Assembly: GCA_903925015.1 (NCBI GenBank)
Contig: CAIYDY010000035.1
Coordinates: forward strand, 1 to 59,158
Source: an uncultured Acidobacteriia bacterium
GTDB lineage: Bacteria; Acidobacteriota; Terriglobia; Bryobacterales; Bryobacteraceae
Direction: 5' to 3'
Length of the DNA: 59,158 nt
This document shows positions 1 to 9,716 of the stretch, one piece after another; within the stretch, counting starts at the first letter, position 1, and each line of letters begins with the position of its first letter. A program made the translations under genes and the position numbers. Under the pieces are notes generated by a model. It saw only the letters and a program-made list of their open reading frames with translations. It made no database searches and was not told where the DNA came from.

Positions 1-13
1 GCCGGTGCCTCCG

Positions 14-3000
14 TTAGAACGTGAATCGGAGCGATCCCTGCATGATGCGGGGCGAGCGCGTCGAGCTGACTTGCCCGAACAACGCATTCACCTGCTGGCC
101 GGTTGTCAGGTCATATCGCCCGGTGGCATTCAGGCCTGAGTACTGGGTATGGTTGAAGACGTTGTATGCCTCCCACCGGAGCGTCAGGAAGCGCTGCTCC
201 GACTTGAGGTTGAAACGCTTGTTGACCGACATGTCGTTGTTATTGACGCCCGGATTGCGCACCGAGTTCTTCGATGCGTTGCCCGGATCGCCCTTGCCCG
301 GAACGGCGAAGGCAGCCGGATTGAACCATGCGTAGAATGTGGAGCCGTTGGCGTTCGGGTTTCCAACAACGTTGAGGCGCTGGCCGTCCCCACCACCCGT
401 CAGATCCGTACCCTGGACAGTGCTGAACCCAACACTTAGCGGACTGCCGCTAACAAATTGACTGATGCCGCTCAACTGCCAGCCGTCGAACACCGTCTTC
501 ACGATGGCATTGTTGCCCATGTGCTTCGAGACGCTCGGTAAATTGTAGGAATAGTTGATGGAAACGTTGTGCGTCTGGTCGGCACCGTCGAAACCATAGG
601 ACCACGCGCGGAGCGGGCGGTAAATCGGGATGCCCGTGTAATCGAGGTACTTCGAATACGTATAGGAAAGCCCGAACTGGATGCCCGTCCGCATGCGGCG
701 GTTCAATGAGAACAGCAGCGCATGGTAGTTGGAGTTGTATGCGTCGTCAGTCCAGGATACGTTGTTGTATCCCGGATTGGGACGGAAGAAGTTGTCCGGA
801 AGCGGCTTTCCGGGAGAGGTCGAATCCTGCGTGTTGGCTGCAAAACGGGCTCCATAAGGAACCGTGTTCAGTGCCAAAGTCTGCTGGATATGCTGGCCCA
901 GCACGCCCAAGTACGAGGCATCGGCCACAAACCCGTGCGTCAAATCCTGCTGGATGCCAAACGTCACATTGTAGTTGTTCGGGGTCTTGTTGTTGATGTT
1001 GAAACCCTGGGTGTTGGAGGGCGAGAGCACGCCGGCCGTTTGGATGAACGTCCGCATGTCGCCGTAGTACGTGATCGGGGTCAGGATGGCTGGCGGGTTG
1101 TTCACCATGTTGCTCCACTTGCTGGTGCGGAGCGTGTAAAGAATTGCAGCGCCACCGCGAACCGCAGTCTTGCCGTTGCCGAAGACGTCATACGCAAACC
1201 CTAGGCGCGGGCCCCACAGGACGGGCGGCTGGTTGACGAAACCGCTCGGCACGTTGGTGCTCACTCCCGCCGTTACACCGCCCGAGGCCGGATTACCGCT
1301 GTTCGGAACGAACAGGCCGATGTAGGTTGCCGGAAGCAGGGCACCGTTCAACGGGTTCTGTGCCTGCCGCACTCCGCCGGAGATCACGGGTTGGTAGAGT
1401 GCTGGCGTTTCTTTGGCGTTGTACAGGTTGCGAGCCCAAACAGACTGCTCACCCACCCGGGCCGGATGCATTTCATTCGTCCAGCTCCAGCGGATACCGT
1501 AGTCCAGTGTCAGGCGCTTGTTGACCTTCCAGCTGTCCTGCGCGAACCACTCCACCTCGCTCTGCCGCATATTTGCGCCATAGCGTTGGTTGGATTCCGT
1601 GTAGCTGTTGAAAACACCCAGTGCCGCGTTGGAGAACGCATAGTTGGTATCGAGCGGGTTCGAGGTGTTCTTGCCGAAGTCGAAGGTGCCGCTGAACGTG
1701 CTCTGCTCGCCTTCGTACTCGCGGATCCGGTAGAAATCGCCACCGAATTTGAACAAGTGCTTGCCCTTGGTCCAGGAGATGCTGTCGTTGACGTTGAACG
1801 TGAAGTCCGTGCCGCCGGTCAGCAGCCGGCTGTCATAGCTGACGTTCGGAGCACTCGGCACGCCGCCGAACGAGTAGCGCGGGATATAGCCGTTCACATT
1901 CGCCTGGGGATACCACTGGCCCAGCGTGTAGCCGATCGAGGAGCGCAGAACCTTCTTGAGCTCGTCCGCGTCCGAGCCGTGGACGCCGTAGGGCTTCCAT
2001 GCCTCCCGGTTGTGTCGGCCGCCCACGTTGTATTCCATTACGACCGTCGGGCTGAAAACGTGTGTTCCAACCATGGCGACGCCCCACTCGGTGAAGCAGT
2101 AGCACTGTCCGAAGAAGCCGACCGGAGTGGATCCGCCAGCAACGGCGTAGCCTTCCTGCTGGGCAATCCAAGTCTTGCCCCGGAAGTAGATGTGGTCCTT
2201 GTCAGAAGGCACGTAGTCGATCTTGAACAACTGGCTGCGCTTGGGGTCCTTCTGGACTTCCTGGATCTGGTAGTTGTAGTTGCCGCCGGTGATCGCGCGG
2301 TTGTCAAAGTTCGGCAGCGGCAGAATGTTCATCAGCGCCTGCCCGTTGGCGTTGGTACGCGACTTCGGGATCACATTGCCGGGGAATTGGGCGCTGCCGT
2401 TGTAGGGATCGTTGATCGGGATCACCTTGCCGCTCACGTCCAGCGTCTGGGAGAAGTCGCCCGTGCGCTCCAAGGCCGAGGGCATCGTGTATTGGTTCAC
2501 CGAACCCGGAACTGCAATCAGCCATTGCTCCATGTTGTAGAAGCCAAAAAGCTTATTCCGGTCCCGGTTGAACTTTCCGGGGATGTAGATGGGGCCGCCG
2601 ATGGTGCCGCCGAGTGTATTGTAGCGGTACTCTGGACGCTTCACACCGTTCCGGTTGCTGAAGAAATCGTTGGCGTTGAAGGCTTCGTTGCGCACGTAGT
2701 AGTAGCCCGTGCCGTGGAAATCGCGTCCGCCGGACTTCGTCACCACCTGCATGATGGCTCCGCCGTTGCCGGCGTACTCGGCTTGGTAGCTATTCAGGAT
2801 GATTTTGACTTCGCCGATGGCGTCCAGCGTGGTGACGCTGGAGAAAACGTTCGGGGAGCCCTGGTCGTTGGAGACAACGCCGTCGACCGCCAGAATGTTG
2901 GTCCCCGACAACGTGCCGCCGATGCTCGGCGTGCCCGTGCCATACTGGCCGCCTACCGAATCCTGGTCCGATTGGTACTGGACGCCGGGAATGGTGCGCA

Positions 3001-3484
3001 GCATCGAGACGACGTCGCGGCCGCGGGCGGTAAGGGTTTCCAATTGGGTGGACGTCAGCGATGCGGAGTGTTCGGAACTGTCCGTCTGGACCTGTGTGCC
3101 TTGCGCCTCAACCGAGATGGTTTCGCTCACAGCGCCGATTTGCAGTTGGATCTCACCCAAATTGAGACGGTCGTTGGCGCTCAGGAGAATGCCCGTCCGC
3201 TCGGCGACCTTGAAGCCGCTGTGCTCAATCTTGAGCTTGTAGGTGTCCGGCGGAACCGCTACAAAGTTGAATGTTCCTGCGGCGTTGGATGTGGTGCTGG
3301 TGGCTTGGTTGGTCTTGTTGCTGGTGAGTGTTGCCGTTGCACCTGCGATAAATTGACCGGACGGATCTTGGACTGCTCCGGTGATAGTGCCATTGACGGA
3401 CATTTGAGCGGCAAGCGGCGCGAGGGACAGCACCGCGAGCATAGACGTGGCGAGAATGCGTCGTAGCGAAAGACTTTTGATCAT
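14..3484 (-). CDS. Oar-like TonB-dependent receptor with carboxypeptidase-regulatory-like domain
   Basis: A 1156-residue outer-membrane protein. Residues 1-27 form a signal peptide (basic start, hydrophobic core, ending LAPLAAQ). Residues about 28-115 are a carboxypeptidase-regulatory-like beta domain (GTITGAVQDPSGQFIAGA). A plug-like segment follows at about 125-250, and the rest is a long barrel with many aromatic beta strands ending in QGSLRFTF, as expected for an outer-membrane porin C-terminus. The size and domain order match the Oar-like receptors that are very numerous in Acidobacteriota; the substrate is unknown. The ATG at 3484 follows AAGGG. It lies 118 bp downstream of the DUF1501-type operon on the same strand and may be read through from it or have its own promoter. 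The family is secure; its cargo cannot be told from the sequence. Confidence 0.93.
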   Translation of the reverse strand: MIKSLSLRRILATSMLAVLSLAPLAAQMSVNGTITGAVQDPSGQFIAGATATLTSNKTNQATSTTSNAAGTFNFVAVPPDTYKLKIEHSGFKVAERTGILLSANDRLNLGEIQLQIGAVSETISVEAQGTQVQTDSSEHSASLTSTQLETLTARGRDVVSMLRTIPGVQYQSDQDSVGGQYGTGTPSIGGTLSGTNILAVDGVVSNDQGSPNVFSSVTTLDAIGEVKIILNSYQAEYAGNGGAIMQVVTKSGGRDFHGTGYYYVRNEAFNANDFFSNRNGVKRPEYRYNTLGGTIGGPIYIPGKFNRDRNKLFGFYNMEQWLIAVPGSVNQYTMPSALERTGDFSQTLDVSGKVIPINDPYNGSAQFPGNVIPKSRTNANGQALMNILPLPNFDNRAITGGNYNYQIQEVQKDPKRSQLFKIDYVPSDKDHIYFRGKTWIAQQEGYAVAGGSTPVGFFGQCYCFTEWGVAMVGTHVFSPTVVMEYNVGGRHNREAWKPYGVHGSDADELKKVLRSSIGYTLGQWYPQANVNGYIPRYSFGGVPSAPNVSYDSRLLTGGTDFTFNVNDSISWTKGKHLFKFGGDFYRIREYEGEQSTFSGTFDFGKNTSNPLDTNYAFSNAALGVFNSYTESNQRYGANMRQSEVEWFAQDSWKVNKRLTLDYGIRWSWTNEMHPARVGEQSVWARNLYNAKETPALYQPVISGGVRQAQNPLNGALLPATYIGLFVPNSGNPASGGVTAGVSTNVPSGFVNQPPVLWGPRLGFAYDVFGNGKTAVRGGAAILYTLRTSKWSNMVNNPPAILTPITYYGDMRTFIQTAGVLSPSNTQGFNINNKTPNNYNVTFGIQQDLTHGFVADASYLGVLGQHIQQTLALNTVPYGARFAANTQDSTSPGKPLPDNFFRPNPGYNNVSWTDDAYNSNYHALLFSLNRRMRTGIQFGLSYTYSKYLDYTGIPIYRPLRAWSYGFDGADQTHNVSINYSYNLPSVSKHMGNNAIVKTVFDGWQLSGISQFVSGSPLSVGFSTVQGTDLTGGGDGQRLNVVGNPNANGSTFYAWFNPAAFAVPGKGDPGNASKNSVRNPGVNNNDMSVNKRFNLKSEQRFLTLRWEAYNVFNHTQYSGLNATGRYDLTTGQQVNALFGQVSSTRSPRIMQGSLRFTF

Positions 3485-3602
3485 CTGGGACCCTTTGAGA
3501 ATTGCGGACTATGAGGCGGGAAGCCCCGGTTTACGAACCCTTAAGCTTCTGCGAATTTATCACTTCCGCGTGGCGAGGTCAAGCTAGTAAACGATTACGA
3601 GG

Positions 3603-4988
3603 TCACCGGGCAGCCGCTACGGGCTTGCCCTTTTCGTCCAGGAAGTGGACTTGCCCGGCGGAATCACCTGCCACCAGCGTCTTGCCATCCTGGCTGACCG
3701 CGACTTGGATCGGCAACGAGGACTCCTGCGGGATCGCCCGGATCTGGCTTCCGGTCGGATTCCACAATCGGAGCTGGCGGTCGCGTCCCGCGGTCAACAG
3801 GTCGCCGTTCGGTCCAAAAGCTGCGGACAACACACCATTGGGAAGAACGCCAAAAACTCCCTCCGGTCGTTTGGGCGGATGAGCGTTGTTCTTGATCACG
3901 GCTGGCCAGCCGTCGCTCGCATCCCACCAGATCAGGACGCCGTCCTCGCCGCCACTCGCAAGCATCTTTCCGTCAATGCGCCAAACCAGCGCCCGGACCG
4001 ACGCCTTGTGCTCCGCGAGCGTCAGTAGAATCGACCCGGCGTTTGCGTCCCACAGGTGGATCGCACCGGCACGGTCGGCGGATGCGAGCGTCTTGCCGTC
4101 GGGACTGAATGCCAGTGCGGTAATCCAGTCCGTGTGTCGGGCCAGCTTGTAGCGGAGCTTTCCGTCGGCCGTGTTGTAGACCTTAACGGACTTGCCCGAG
4201 CCACCCAGCGCGACCATCTGTTGATCCGGGCTGATGTCGGCAGCGAGAACAGCGTCCAGCTCGTCCCCGATCTTCGCGAGTCGCTTGCCGGTGTGTACGT
4301 CGTAAAGCACCGCGGACCCGGATTGGACGGGTTTACCACCCGCCACCATCAAGGTCCGTCCATCCGTGCTGAACCGGATGACATTCGGCTGACCTTCAGG
4401 AAATGGGATTTCGCCCAGAACGGTGCGGGTGTGGATGTCCAGAAACTGGACTCGCTGGTAGGCACCCACGGCCAGCAGCGGAGCCGTCGGACTGGCCGCC
4501 ATCGCAACCACCGGAAAAGGGTGCTTCTGGGTCGCCGCGGGCAGGACCGGGAAATTTTCCGGCATCGGAGGCGGGCCGTCGGTTTTGGCGACAACGACTG
4601 GGTGGAATCCGATATCGCGGTTGGCCGCCAACGATGCGCTCTTTTCCGTCTCGCGGAGTCCTGTTTGGATCCAGTCGCGGATCAGTTCGATCTTGGCTTG
4701 GGAGAGGGGGGCGTTCCGCAGTGGCATCCGCTTGTCCTCGTTTTCGTCCGTGATCGCGTTAAAAAGGATACTGGCGGAGGCGCGCCCGGCAACCAGGACC
4801 GCGCCGGCGCTGCCGCCCTTCACCGCCGTGTCATAGGAACCGAGGTTGATACCGGCCTTGGGCTCGTCCTCGCCATGGCACTTCATGCAGTGCTCGCGAA
4901 AGATGGGTTTGATTTGGTCGTCGTAGGTGATGACTGCGCCAGTGGCCGGAAACGCGGCCAAAATCAGGACCAAATTCAGTTTCCGCAT
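3603..4988 (-). CDS. exported WD40-repeat protein with N-terminal cytochrome c-type domain
   Basis: A 461-residue protein with a signal peptide (about 1-19) and then a short Planctomycete-type cytochrome domain. Its haem-binding motif CMKCH is at 34-38, and the segment [20 protein letters not shown] near 110 resembles the methionine-containing distal part of such domains. From about residue 140 to the end there are WD40 repeats (for example [24 protein letters not shown]), predicted to fold as a beta propeller. It is the last gene of a tight four-gene operon, one base after the DUF1549/DUF1553 gene. Proteins of this build accompany DUF1501/DUF1553 genes in Planctomycetota and Acidobacteriota, where their role is unproven. 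Periplasmic or surface location with covalent haem is inferred. Confidence 0.9.
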   Translation of the reverse strand: MRKLNLVLILAAFPATGAVITYDDQIKPIFREHCMKCHGEDEPKAGINLGSYDTAVKGGSAGAVLVAGRASASILFNAITDENEDKRMPLRNAPLSQAKIELIRDWIQTGLRETEKSASLAANRDIGFHPVVVAKTDGPPPMPENFPVLPAATQKHPFPVVAMAASPTAPLLAVGAYQRVQFLDIHTRTVLGEIPFPEGQPNVIRFSTDGRTLMVAGGKPVQSGSAVLYDVHTGKRLAKIGDELDAVLAADISPDQQMVALGGSGKSVKVYNTADGKLRYKLARHTDWITALAFSPDGKTLASADRAGAIHLWDANAGSILLTLAEHKASVRALVWRIDGKMLASGGEDGVLIWWDASDGWPAVIKNNAHPPKRPEGVFGVLPNGVLSAAFGPNGDLLTAGRDRQLRLWNPTGSQIRAIPQESSLPIQVAVSQDGKTLVAGDSAGQVHFLDEKGKPVAAAR

Positions 4989-4989
4989 G

Positions 4990-7266
4990 TTAGTGGTTGA
5001 AAAGGAACTCGGTGGAGTCGATCAGGCTCCAGAAGATATCCTCGTAGGTTTTGCGGTTGGCCGGGTCCTGCTGGGCGATGGCCAGCATCGCCTTGCGCTC
5101 CTCGGGATCGGGTTTCCGTGACAGCGCGCGGATGTACAGCTCCTCGACAATCTCATCGGGGGACTTCTTTGCCGTCAGAAGATTTGGGATGACCTTGCCC
5201 TTGGTGATTTGGTCCTGAAGCGTGTCGCCCGCGATGAAATGCAGAGTTTGCGACAGCGTCGGTTCGAGGCGGGTGTCGCTGGCGGAGACGGTCGACCGGT
5301 CGGAGCGTCCAAACGTCTGGAAAAAGTTGTCGGTGAACGTATTCCCGGTAGTGTCGCCGGTGGTGCGTGGGTAATGCTGGATGGCTTTGACGCCTTTCGG
5401 GAACATGTTGAAGGTGCGGTCGCCGTCGGTCGCTTTCACGATGGCGTCGAGCAGGACATCGGCGCGGAGGCGGCGAAGTTGGGCTCGCGACGACTGGCGG
5501 GTGTCCCCGGTGTTGGTCGCATTCGGCTTGGCAGACAACTGGTACACCCGCGAAGTACAGATTTCACGGACGAGTGCCCGGAGGTCGAAGCCGCTCGACG
5601 CCAAGTGGGCGGCAAGGGCGTCCAGCAGCGCCTTGTTTGCCGGGGGATTGCTGATCCGCATATCGTCAACGGGCTCCACCAGGCCGCTTCCCATGTACTG
5701 GGCCCAGATCCGGTTGGCCAGATTGTGGGTAAACAGGTCGTTTTTCGGCGATGTGAGCCAGTCGGAAAGGGCTTGGCGCGGGTCGGTGCCCTTTGGCACG
5801 GGTGCTTCCCCGCCAAGGACCGTCGCGGGCATTGGGCGGTTATCGACGAGGTGTTTTGCCGGCTCCGCCGCCGGGTCGTTGTAGATGTAGAATTCCCGCG
5901 GCTCCGCGCCTTGTTTGCGCTTCAGGCCGTTGAAGAAGCTGACCCAGCCGTAGTAATCGTCCTGGGTCCAACGGTCGAACGGGTGGTTGTGGCACTCGGC
6001 GCACTGTATGCGGAGGCCGAGGAAAACTTGGGAAAAGTCGGACGCAAAAGCCTTGGGCGTGAACTTGGTGTTGTGCACCAACATCGTGTACAAGTTCGCA
6101 GGACCATCCGTGAGGTTGCTGCCGGTGCCGTTGATCTGGTCCGCGACGAACTCGTTGAGCGGCCGGTTGCGGGCGATTTGCCCCCGAATCCATTCGTGGT
6201 ACGATTCGGCGGCCTTGACGTCGGTTCCGGTTGGACCATACCCGCCGCCCTTAACGCGGAGCATTTCGGACCAAAGGTCGGTCCACAGGTCTGTAAAACC
6301 GTCGCTGGCGATTAAGCGGTCCACGAGTCTGGCCCGTTTGTCCGGGGCGGTGTCGGCCATGAAGTTCCGGTATTCGGCCACAGACGGGAGGGTTCCGGTC
6401 AGGTCCAGCGTCGCGCGCCGGAGAAAAGTCTCGTCGTCGCACAGTTGGGAGGGCAGGAGGCGGAGCTTCTGCAGCCTGTCGTAAACGATGCGGTCGAATT
6501 CGTTGTTCGCGGGCGGGTTGGTCCAGCGGTAGGTTGCGTCGTTCGGCGGCAGCACGATGATTTCCGAGCCGATGGTGAAGCGGCTGAATCGCGCAAAAAC
6601 AAACCCATCCCCCTTGGTGCCCGCAGTTAACAGCCCTGTTTTGTTGATGGTGGCCGTGGACGGGGTGTTGACCGAGAACAGTGCCAAGTCGGTGACGTCC
6701 CTGGTGGTGCCGTCCGAATAGCGGGCCGTGACCTTCATTTGCTGGGTTGGCTTGACCTTGACGGCGAGGGACTTGAAAACCATGTGGTCCGGGGACAAGG
6801 TGATTTCAACCGGCACCGGAACGGCGCCTGCGTCGTCGGGAGCCCCGGCCTCGATCCACCTCAGCAGGATTTGGTAGTAGGTGGAGTCCTTGGTGAACAG
6901 CCGTCCGCCTGTGTGCGGGACCTTCCCCTGGGCCTTCAGGAGGAGCAGGCTGTCCTCGGGAGCAGCGAGGTTGACCCGGCGACCGACATACTCCTGGGTA
7001 ATCCGGTAATAATCGCCCTTCGGGTCGTAGCCGAAAAGCGACAGCATGAATCCGTCCTTGCCCCTGGCCGACCCGTGGCAGGTGCCTTGGTTGCACCCGG
7101 CTCGGAAGAAGACCGGCATCACGTCCCGCCGGAACGACGGCGTGGCGGGGATGATTGGTTTCGGCGCGGATTTCGGAGCCGGTTTCGGCGTGGCCTTTGG
7201 TGTGGCACCGGGGAGAAGTTGAGTCGCCAAAAGCAGCACGAGTGCCTTGAAATTTGCTCGGGCCAT
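4990..7266 (-). CDS. DUF1549/DUF1553 domain protein with cytochrome-like motifs and Ig-like domain
   Basis: A 758-residue exported protein. A signal peptide (1-20) is followed by a Pro/Lys/Ala-rich linker (21-45). A cytochrome-like domain at about 45-150 carries CNQGTCH at 58-64, a C-x4-CH spacing rather than the standard C-x2-CH. A bacterial Ig-like domain lies at about 165-245 ([20 protein letters not shown]). DUF1549 spans about 262-450 ([18 protein letters not shown]) and includes a classical CAECH at 422-426. DUF1553 spans about 490-735 ([20 protein letters not shown]). This is the usual build of the large partner of DUF1501 proteins. It sits 2 bp after the pre-peptidase-domain gene. No biochemical function is established for the family; a role in redox or polymer handling outside the cytoplasm is only a guess. 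Confidence 0.92.
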   Translation of the reverse strand: MARANFKALVLLLATQLLPGATPKATPKPAPKSAPKPIIPATPSFRRDVMPVFFRAGCNQGTCHGSARGKDGFMLSLFGYDPKGDYYRITQEYVGRRVNLAAPEDSLLLLKAQGKVPHTGGRLFTKDSTYYQILLRWIEAGAPDDAGAVPVPVEITLSPDHMVFKSLAVKVKPTQQMKVTARYSDGTTRDVTDLALFSVNTPSTATINKTGLLTAGTKGDGFVFARFSRFTIGSEIIVLPPNDATYRWTNPPANNEFDRIVYDRLQKLRLLPSQLCDDETFLRRATLDLTGTLPSVAEYRNFMADTAPDKRARLVDRLIASDGFTDLWTDLWSEMLRVKGGGYGPTGTDVKAAESYHEWIRGQIARNRPLNEFVADQINGTGSNLTDGPANLYTMLVHNTKFTPKAFASDFSQVFLGLRIQCAECHNHPFDRWTQDDYYGWVSFFNGLKRKQGAEPREFYIYNDPAAEPAKHLVDNRPMPATVLGGEAPVPKGTDPRQALSDWLTSPKNDLFTHNLANRIWAQYMGSGLVEPVDDMRISNPPANKALLDALAAHLASSGFDLRALVREICTSRVYQLSAKPNATNTGDTRQSSRAQLRRLRADVLLDAIVKATDGDRTFNMFPKGVKAIQHYPRTTGDTTGNTFTDNFFQTFGRSDRSTVSASDTRLEPTLSQTLHFIAGDTLQDQITKGKVIPNLLTAKKSPDEIVEELYIRALSRKPDPEERKAMLAIAQQDPANRKTYEDIFWSLIDSTEFLFNH

Positions 7267-7268
7267 GG

Positions 7269-9713
7269 TCAGTCCTTTGCGGCGGCAGTGGCCAATGCGG
7301 GATCGACGCGCAAAGTGCCCTTGCCGCTCCTCTGACGGATCTCTTGGCCACCTTGCTTGAAGACGATTTCACAGGTGACTTCGGTGTAGCGGCCGAGGAG
7401 TGCGTCGTCGGTGGCGGCGATATCGAATACCAGCGTCTTGTCTCCCGACTTCAGGTGCGGGGTGCCCACCACTGAGACGCCTTTCGGAAGTCCCAGCAGG
7501 ACGGCCCCGGCATCGCCCTCGAAGGGTTTCTTGTTGTCCACATCCCAAGTCACATGGGCTTGGCCGCGGCGCCGGACCGAGGCCGGTCGGTTCTTCAGCT
7601 CCACGTAAGGGTCCGCGACGCTGAGGTTGATGAAATCGGCGGCCGCCCGAATCCGCCCGCCTCCAATGTAGTAGGAACCGCCGGTGGTGTTGGCGGTGAG
7701 CGAAAGTGGCCAAGTACCCGGTTTTACATTCGTGTCGGCGGTGAGGTGCATCACGGATTCGTCCTTGCCTTCCGGGATGGTTACGGTCGGCTCGCACTGC
7801 ACGCCGGGCGGCATGTAGTCGCACTGGAATTCGACGGGGGCCGTGAACCCGGGTTTACGGGTCAACTTCACATTGAGGGCGAGCTGGCCGCTCTTGGAAA
7901 TCGGCAGTTGCGGGGCCTCGACATCGAAACGGAAAGGGGATTCCTCCGTGACCGCCAGCGCGTAGTGGTCGAGTGTGATGGCGTGCCAAGCGTGTCCGCC
8001 CGAGTGATTCAGAAAAGGAAAGGATTGCTGGGTATAGCTGACGAGGGCCGACTTGTCCGTTGGACGGACTGCGAGGCTGATCAGCGCCGTCTGGGGCTTG
8101 GTGTCTGCGTCCACGATGAATTCGGCCTGTACCTGTTTCGCACCCGCAGGAATCTTGGGGGCGAGCATTCGCACGCCCTTCGGAAGGCCCTCGGCCACCA
8201 GTTCGAGTTCGCCTTTGAAGCGGTTTCCCAACCCCTCGGCCAAGCTGACGGTTACGGTCCATCGGTTCCCCCGCGGGATGGCGATGCTGGTGAGACGCGG
8301 CGTCTCCACACTGTCTGTAACTTTGGCCTGGAGGTAGGTGCTGATCTCGTCCCGGACGGGCTCGATTTCGACCCGATAAACCGAGGTTGGGCTGGCGAAA
8401 CCGCGCATGTCGGAGATGGAAAGAATGTAGTCGCCGTCGGCCTTGGGTTCCCAGACGAAGGCGGGGTCCATCTGTTCGGGCCGTTGGATTTGCGCCGACA
8501 TCGCGTAGAGGCCGCGCGCGGCGAGAGTGGCATCGTCACCTTCAACTTCGATTTTTTCGTCGCCAGCCCGGCGGATCACCAGCCGAGCGTCCAGCGGGGA
8601 ACCGAGGGAGCGGGCGAATACCATCACGCGCCAACGTTGGCCCTTCTTGACGGCAACGCGGAATGTGTCGGTCTTGCCCGCAGTGGAAATAACGCCGTTC
8701 AGTGCCGCTGGAAGGGCGTCCACCCTGGTTTGGCCGCCATTTTCGAGTACGTTCGGGTAGGGGCTCAGGCGCATCGGAAGGGGCGACGGGGCATCGCCGA
8801 AATAAGCGAAGTCCGTCCCCGTGGCTGGGAGTTGGATGGCTTTCGTGAAAGGTCCGGAGGGGTCCCCGAGAAAAGTTGTGGTAAGCGCTTGTCCTGCGGG
8901 GCCCCCGGCGGGATAGGCAATTAGGGGCTTTCGGTTGTTGCCGATGTGGGCCAGGTAGTAAATATTGCTGCCGGTGCTGAAGATCCGCTGCTTCACCTCG
9001 ACGAAATAATCACCGTCGGAAGGCAGGATGGTGGAGAGGATGGGGTCCTGGAGATGGAGGGCGCTATCGTCGTTGGCGGCGATCTCGCGGCCGTCGGCGT
9101 CCAGAATGCGTGCAGCAAGGTCGAATTCGGATCCGCCGTAGAAGCGTTCCGAGAGGCGGACGGAATCGATTTCGACAGAAAGATGCTGGCCGGCGCGGCC
9201 CGGAACGCGGTAGATGTCCACGTCGGGCAATTGTCCGGAATCGATGCGTCCGAGGACCGACGTGTTCGCAGTGACCAGCTTGGCGGTCTTGAGGGAGTCG
9301 TTCGCGCCCTGTTTTTCCTCGCCCTCGGCCACTACCGGGAAGGCTGTGACCGCGAATGTGCTCAAGGTGGTCAGCTCGGTATCGGTACGGACCTTGAACG
9401 AGTGGAGTCCGACGGGCGCGTCGGGGGCAATCTCGAATCGGAGTTGGACCAAGTCCTGCACATAGCCGCCGTGGATGGTGTTCCTGGGTTTCGGTAGTGA
9501 GGGCAGCGGGGTGATGCCGATGCAGCGGATGCCCGGCTCAAAAAAGACAACCTCACGGGCATCCTTAATATAGGTGCCCTCCAAAGTCACATCGACGGTG
9601 GTTCCGCGCTGCGCGGCCCGTGGCGTGGCGAATTCGATGTGGTGGATCATCGGCTGTGCCGTTGCGGCTGCGGACGCCGCCAGCAGGAGGAGGTATGTGC
9701 GGGCTTGGCGCAT
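7269..9713 (-). CDS. pre-peptidase C-terminal (PPC) domain-containing exported protein
   Basis: An 814-residue protein with a signal peptide (MRQARTYLLLLAASAAATAQ) and a beta-rich body. An N-terminal module (about 20-120, PRAAQRGTTVDVTLEGTYI) resembles the Ig/IPT-like start of these proteins. PPC-like segments appear around 150-255 (DIYRVPGRAGQHLSVEIDS, SDGDYFVEVKQ) and 345-450 (TDTFRVAVKKGQRWRVMVF, DGDYILSISDMRGF). The C-terminal third is made of further beta-sandwich repeats (MPPGVQCEPTVTIPEGKDES) without a visible protease or hydrolase motif. It lies 3 bp after the DUF1501 gene and 2 bp before the DUF1549/DUF1553 gene. A structural or ligand-binding role outside the cytoplasm is likely; no catalytic role is supported. 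Confidence 0.88.
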   Translation of the reverse strand: MRQARTYLLLLAASAAATAQPMIHHIEFATPRAAQRGTTVDVTLEGTYIKDAREVVFFEPGIRCIGITPLPSLPKPRNTIHGGYVQDLVQLRFEIAPDAPVGLHSFKVRTDTELTTLSTFAVTAFPVVAEGEEKQGANDSLKTAKLVTANTSVLGRIDSGQLPDVDIYRVPGRAGQHLSVEIDSVRLSERFYGGSEFDLAARILDADGREIAANDDSALHLQDPILSTILPSDGDYFVEVKQRIFSTGSNIYYLAHIGNNRKPLIAYPAGGPAGQALTTTFLGDPSGPFTKAIQLPATGTDFAYFGDAPSPLPMRLSPYPNVLENGGQTRVDALPAALNGVISTAGKTDTFRVAVKKGQRWRVMVFARSLGSPLDARLVIRRAGDEKIEVEGDDATLAARGLYAMSAQIQRPEQMDPAFVWEPKADGDYILSISDMRGFASPTSVYRVEIEPVRDEISTYLQAKVTDSVETPRLTSIAIPRGNRWTVTVSLAEGLGNRFKGELELVAEGLPKGVRMLAPKIPAGAKQVQAEFIVDADTKPQTALISLAVRPTDKSALVSYTQQSFPFLNHSGGHAWHAITLDHYALAVTEESPFRFDVEAPQLPISKSGQLALNVKLTRKPGFTAPVEFQCDYMPPGVQCEPTVTIPEGKDESVMHLTADTNVKPGTWPLSLTANTTGGSYYIGGGRIRAAADFINLSVADPYVELKNRPASVRRRGQAHVTWDVDNKKPFEGDAGAVLLGLPKGVSVVGTPHLKSGDKTLVFDIAATDDALLGRYTEVTCEIVFKQGGQEIRQRSGKGTLRVDPALATAAAKD

Positions 9714-9716
9714 GGT

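Noticed and set aside
1391-3466. Long open frame (about 690 codons) on the plus strand opposite the first receptor
   Set aside because: It is the antisense shadow of a GC-rich gene; its protein has no motif, no ribosome site and no family-like start, whereas the minus-strand frame encodes a complete Oar-like receptor.
7554-8924. 456-codon plus-strand frame opposite the PPC-domain gene
   Set aside because: It is low-information Arg/Gly/Val-rich sequence without domain features, fully inside the well-supported minus-strand gene.
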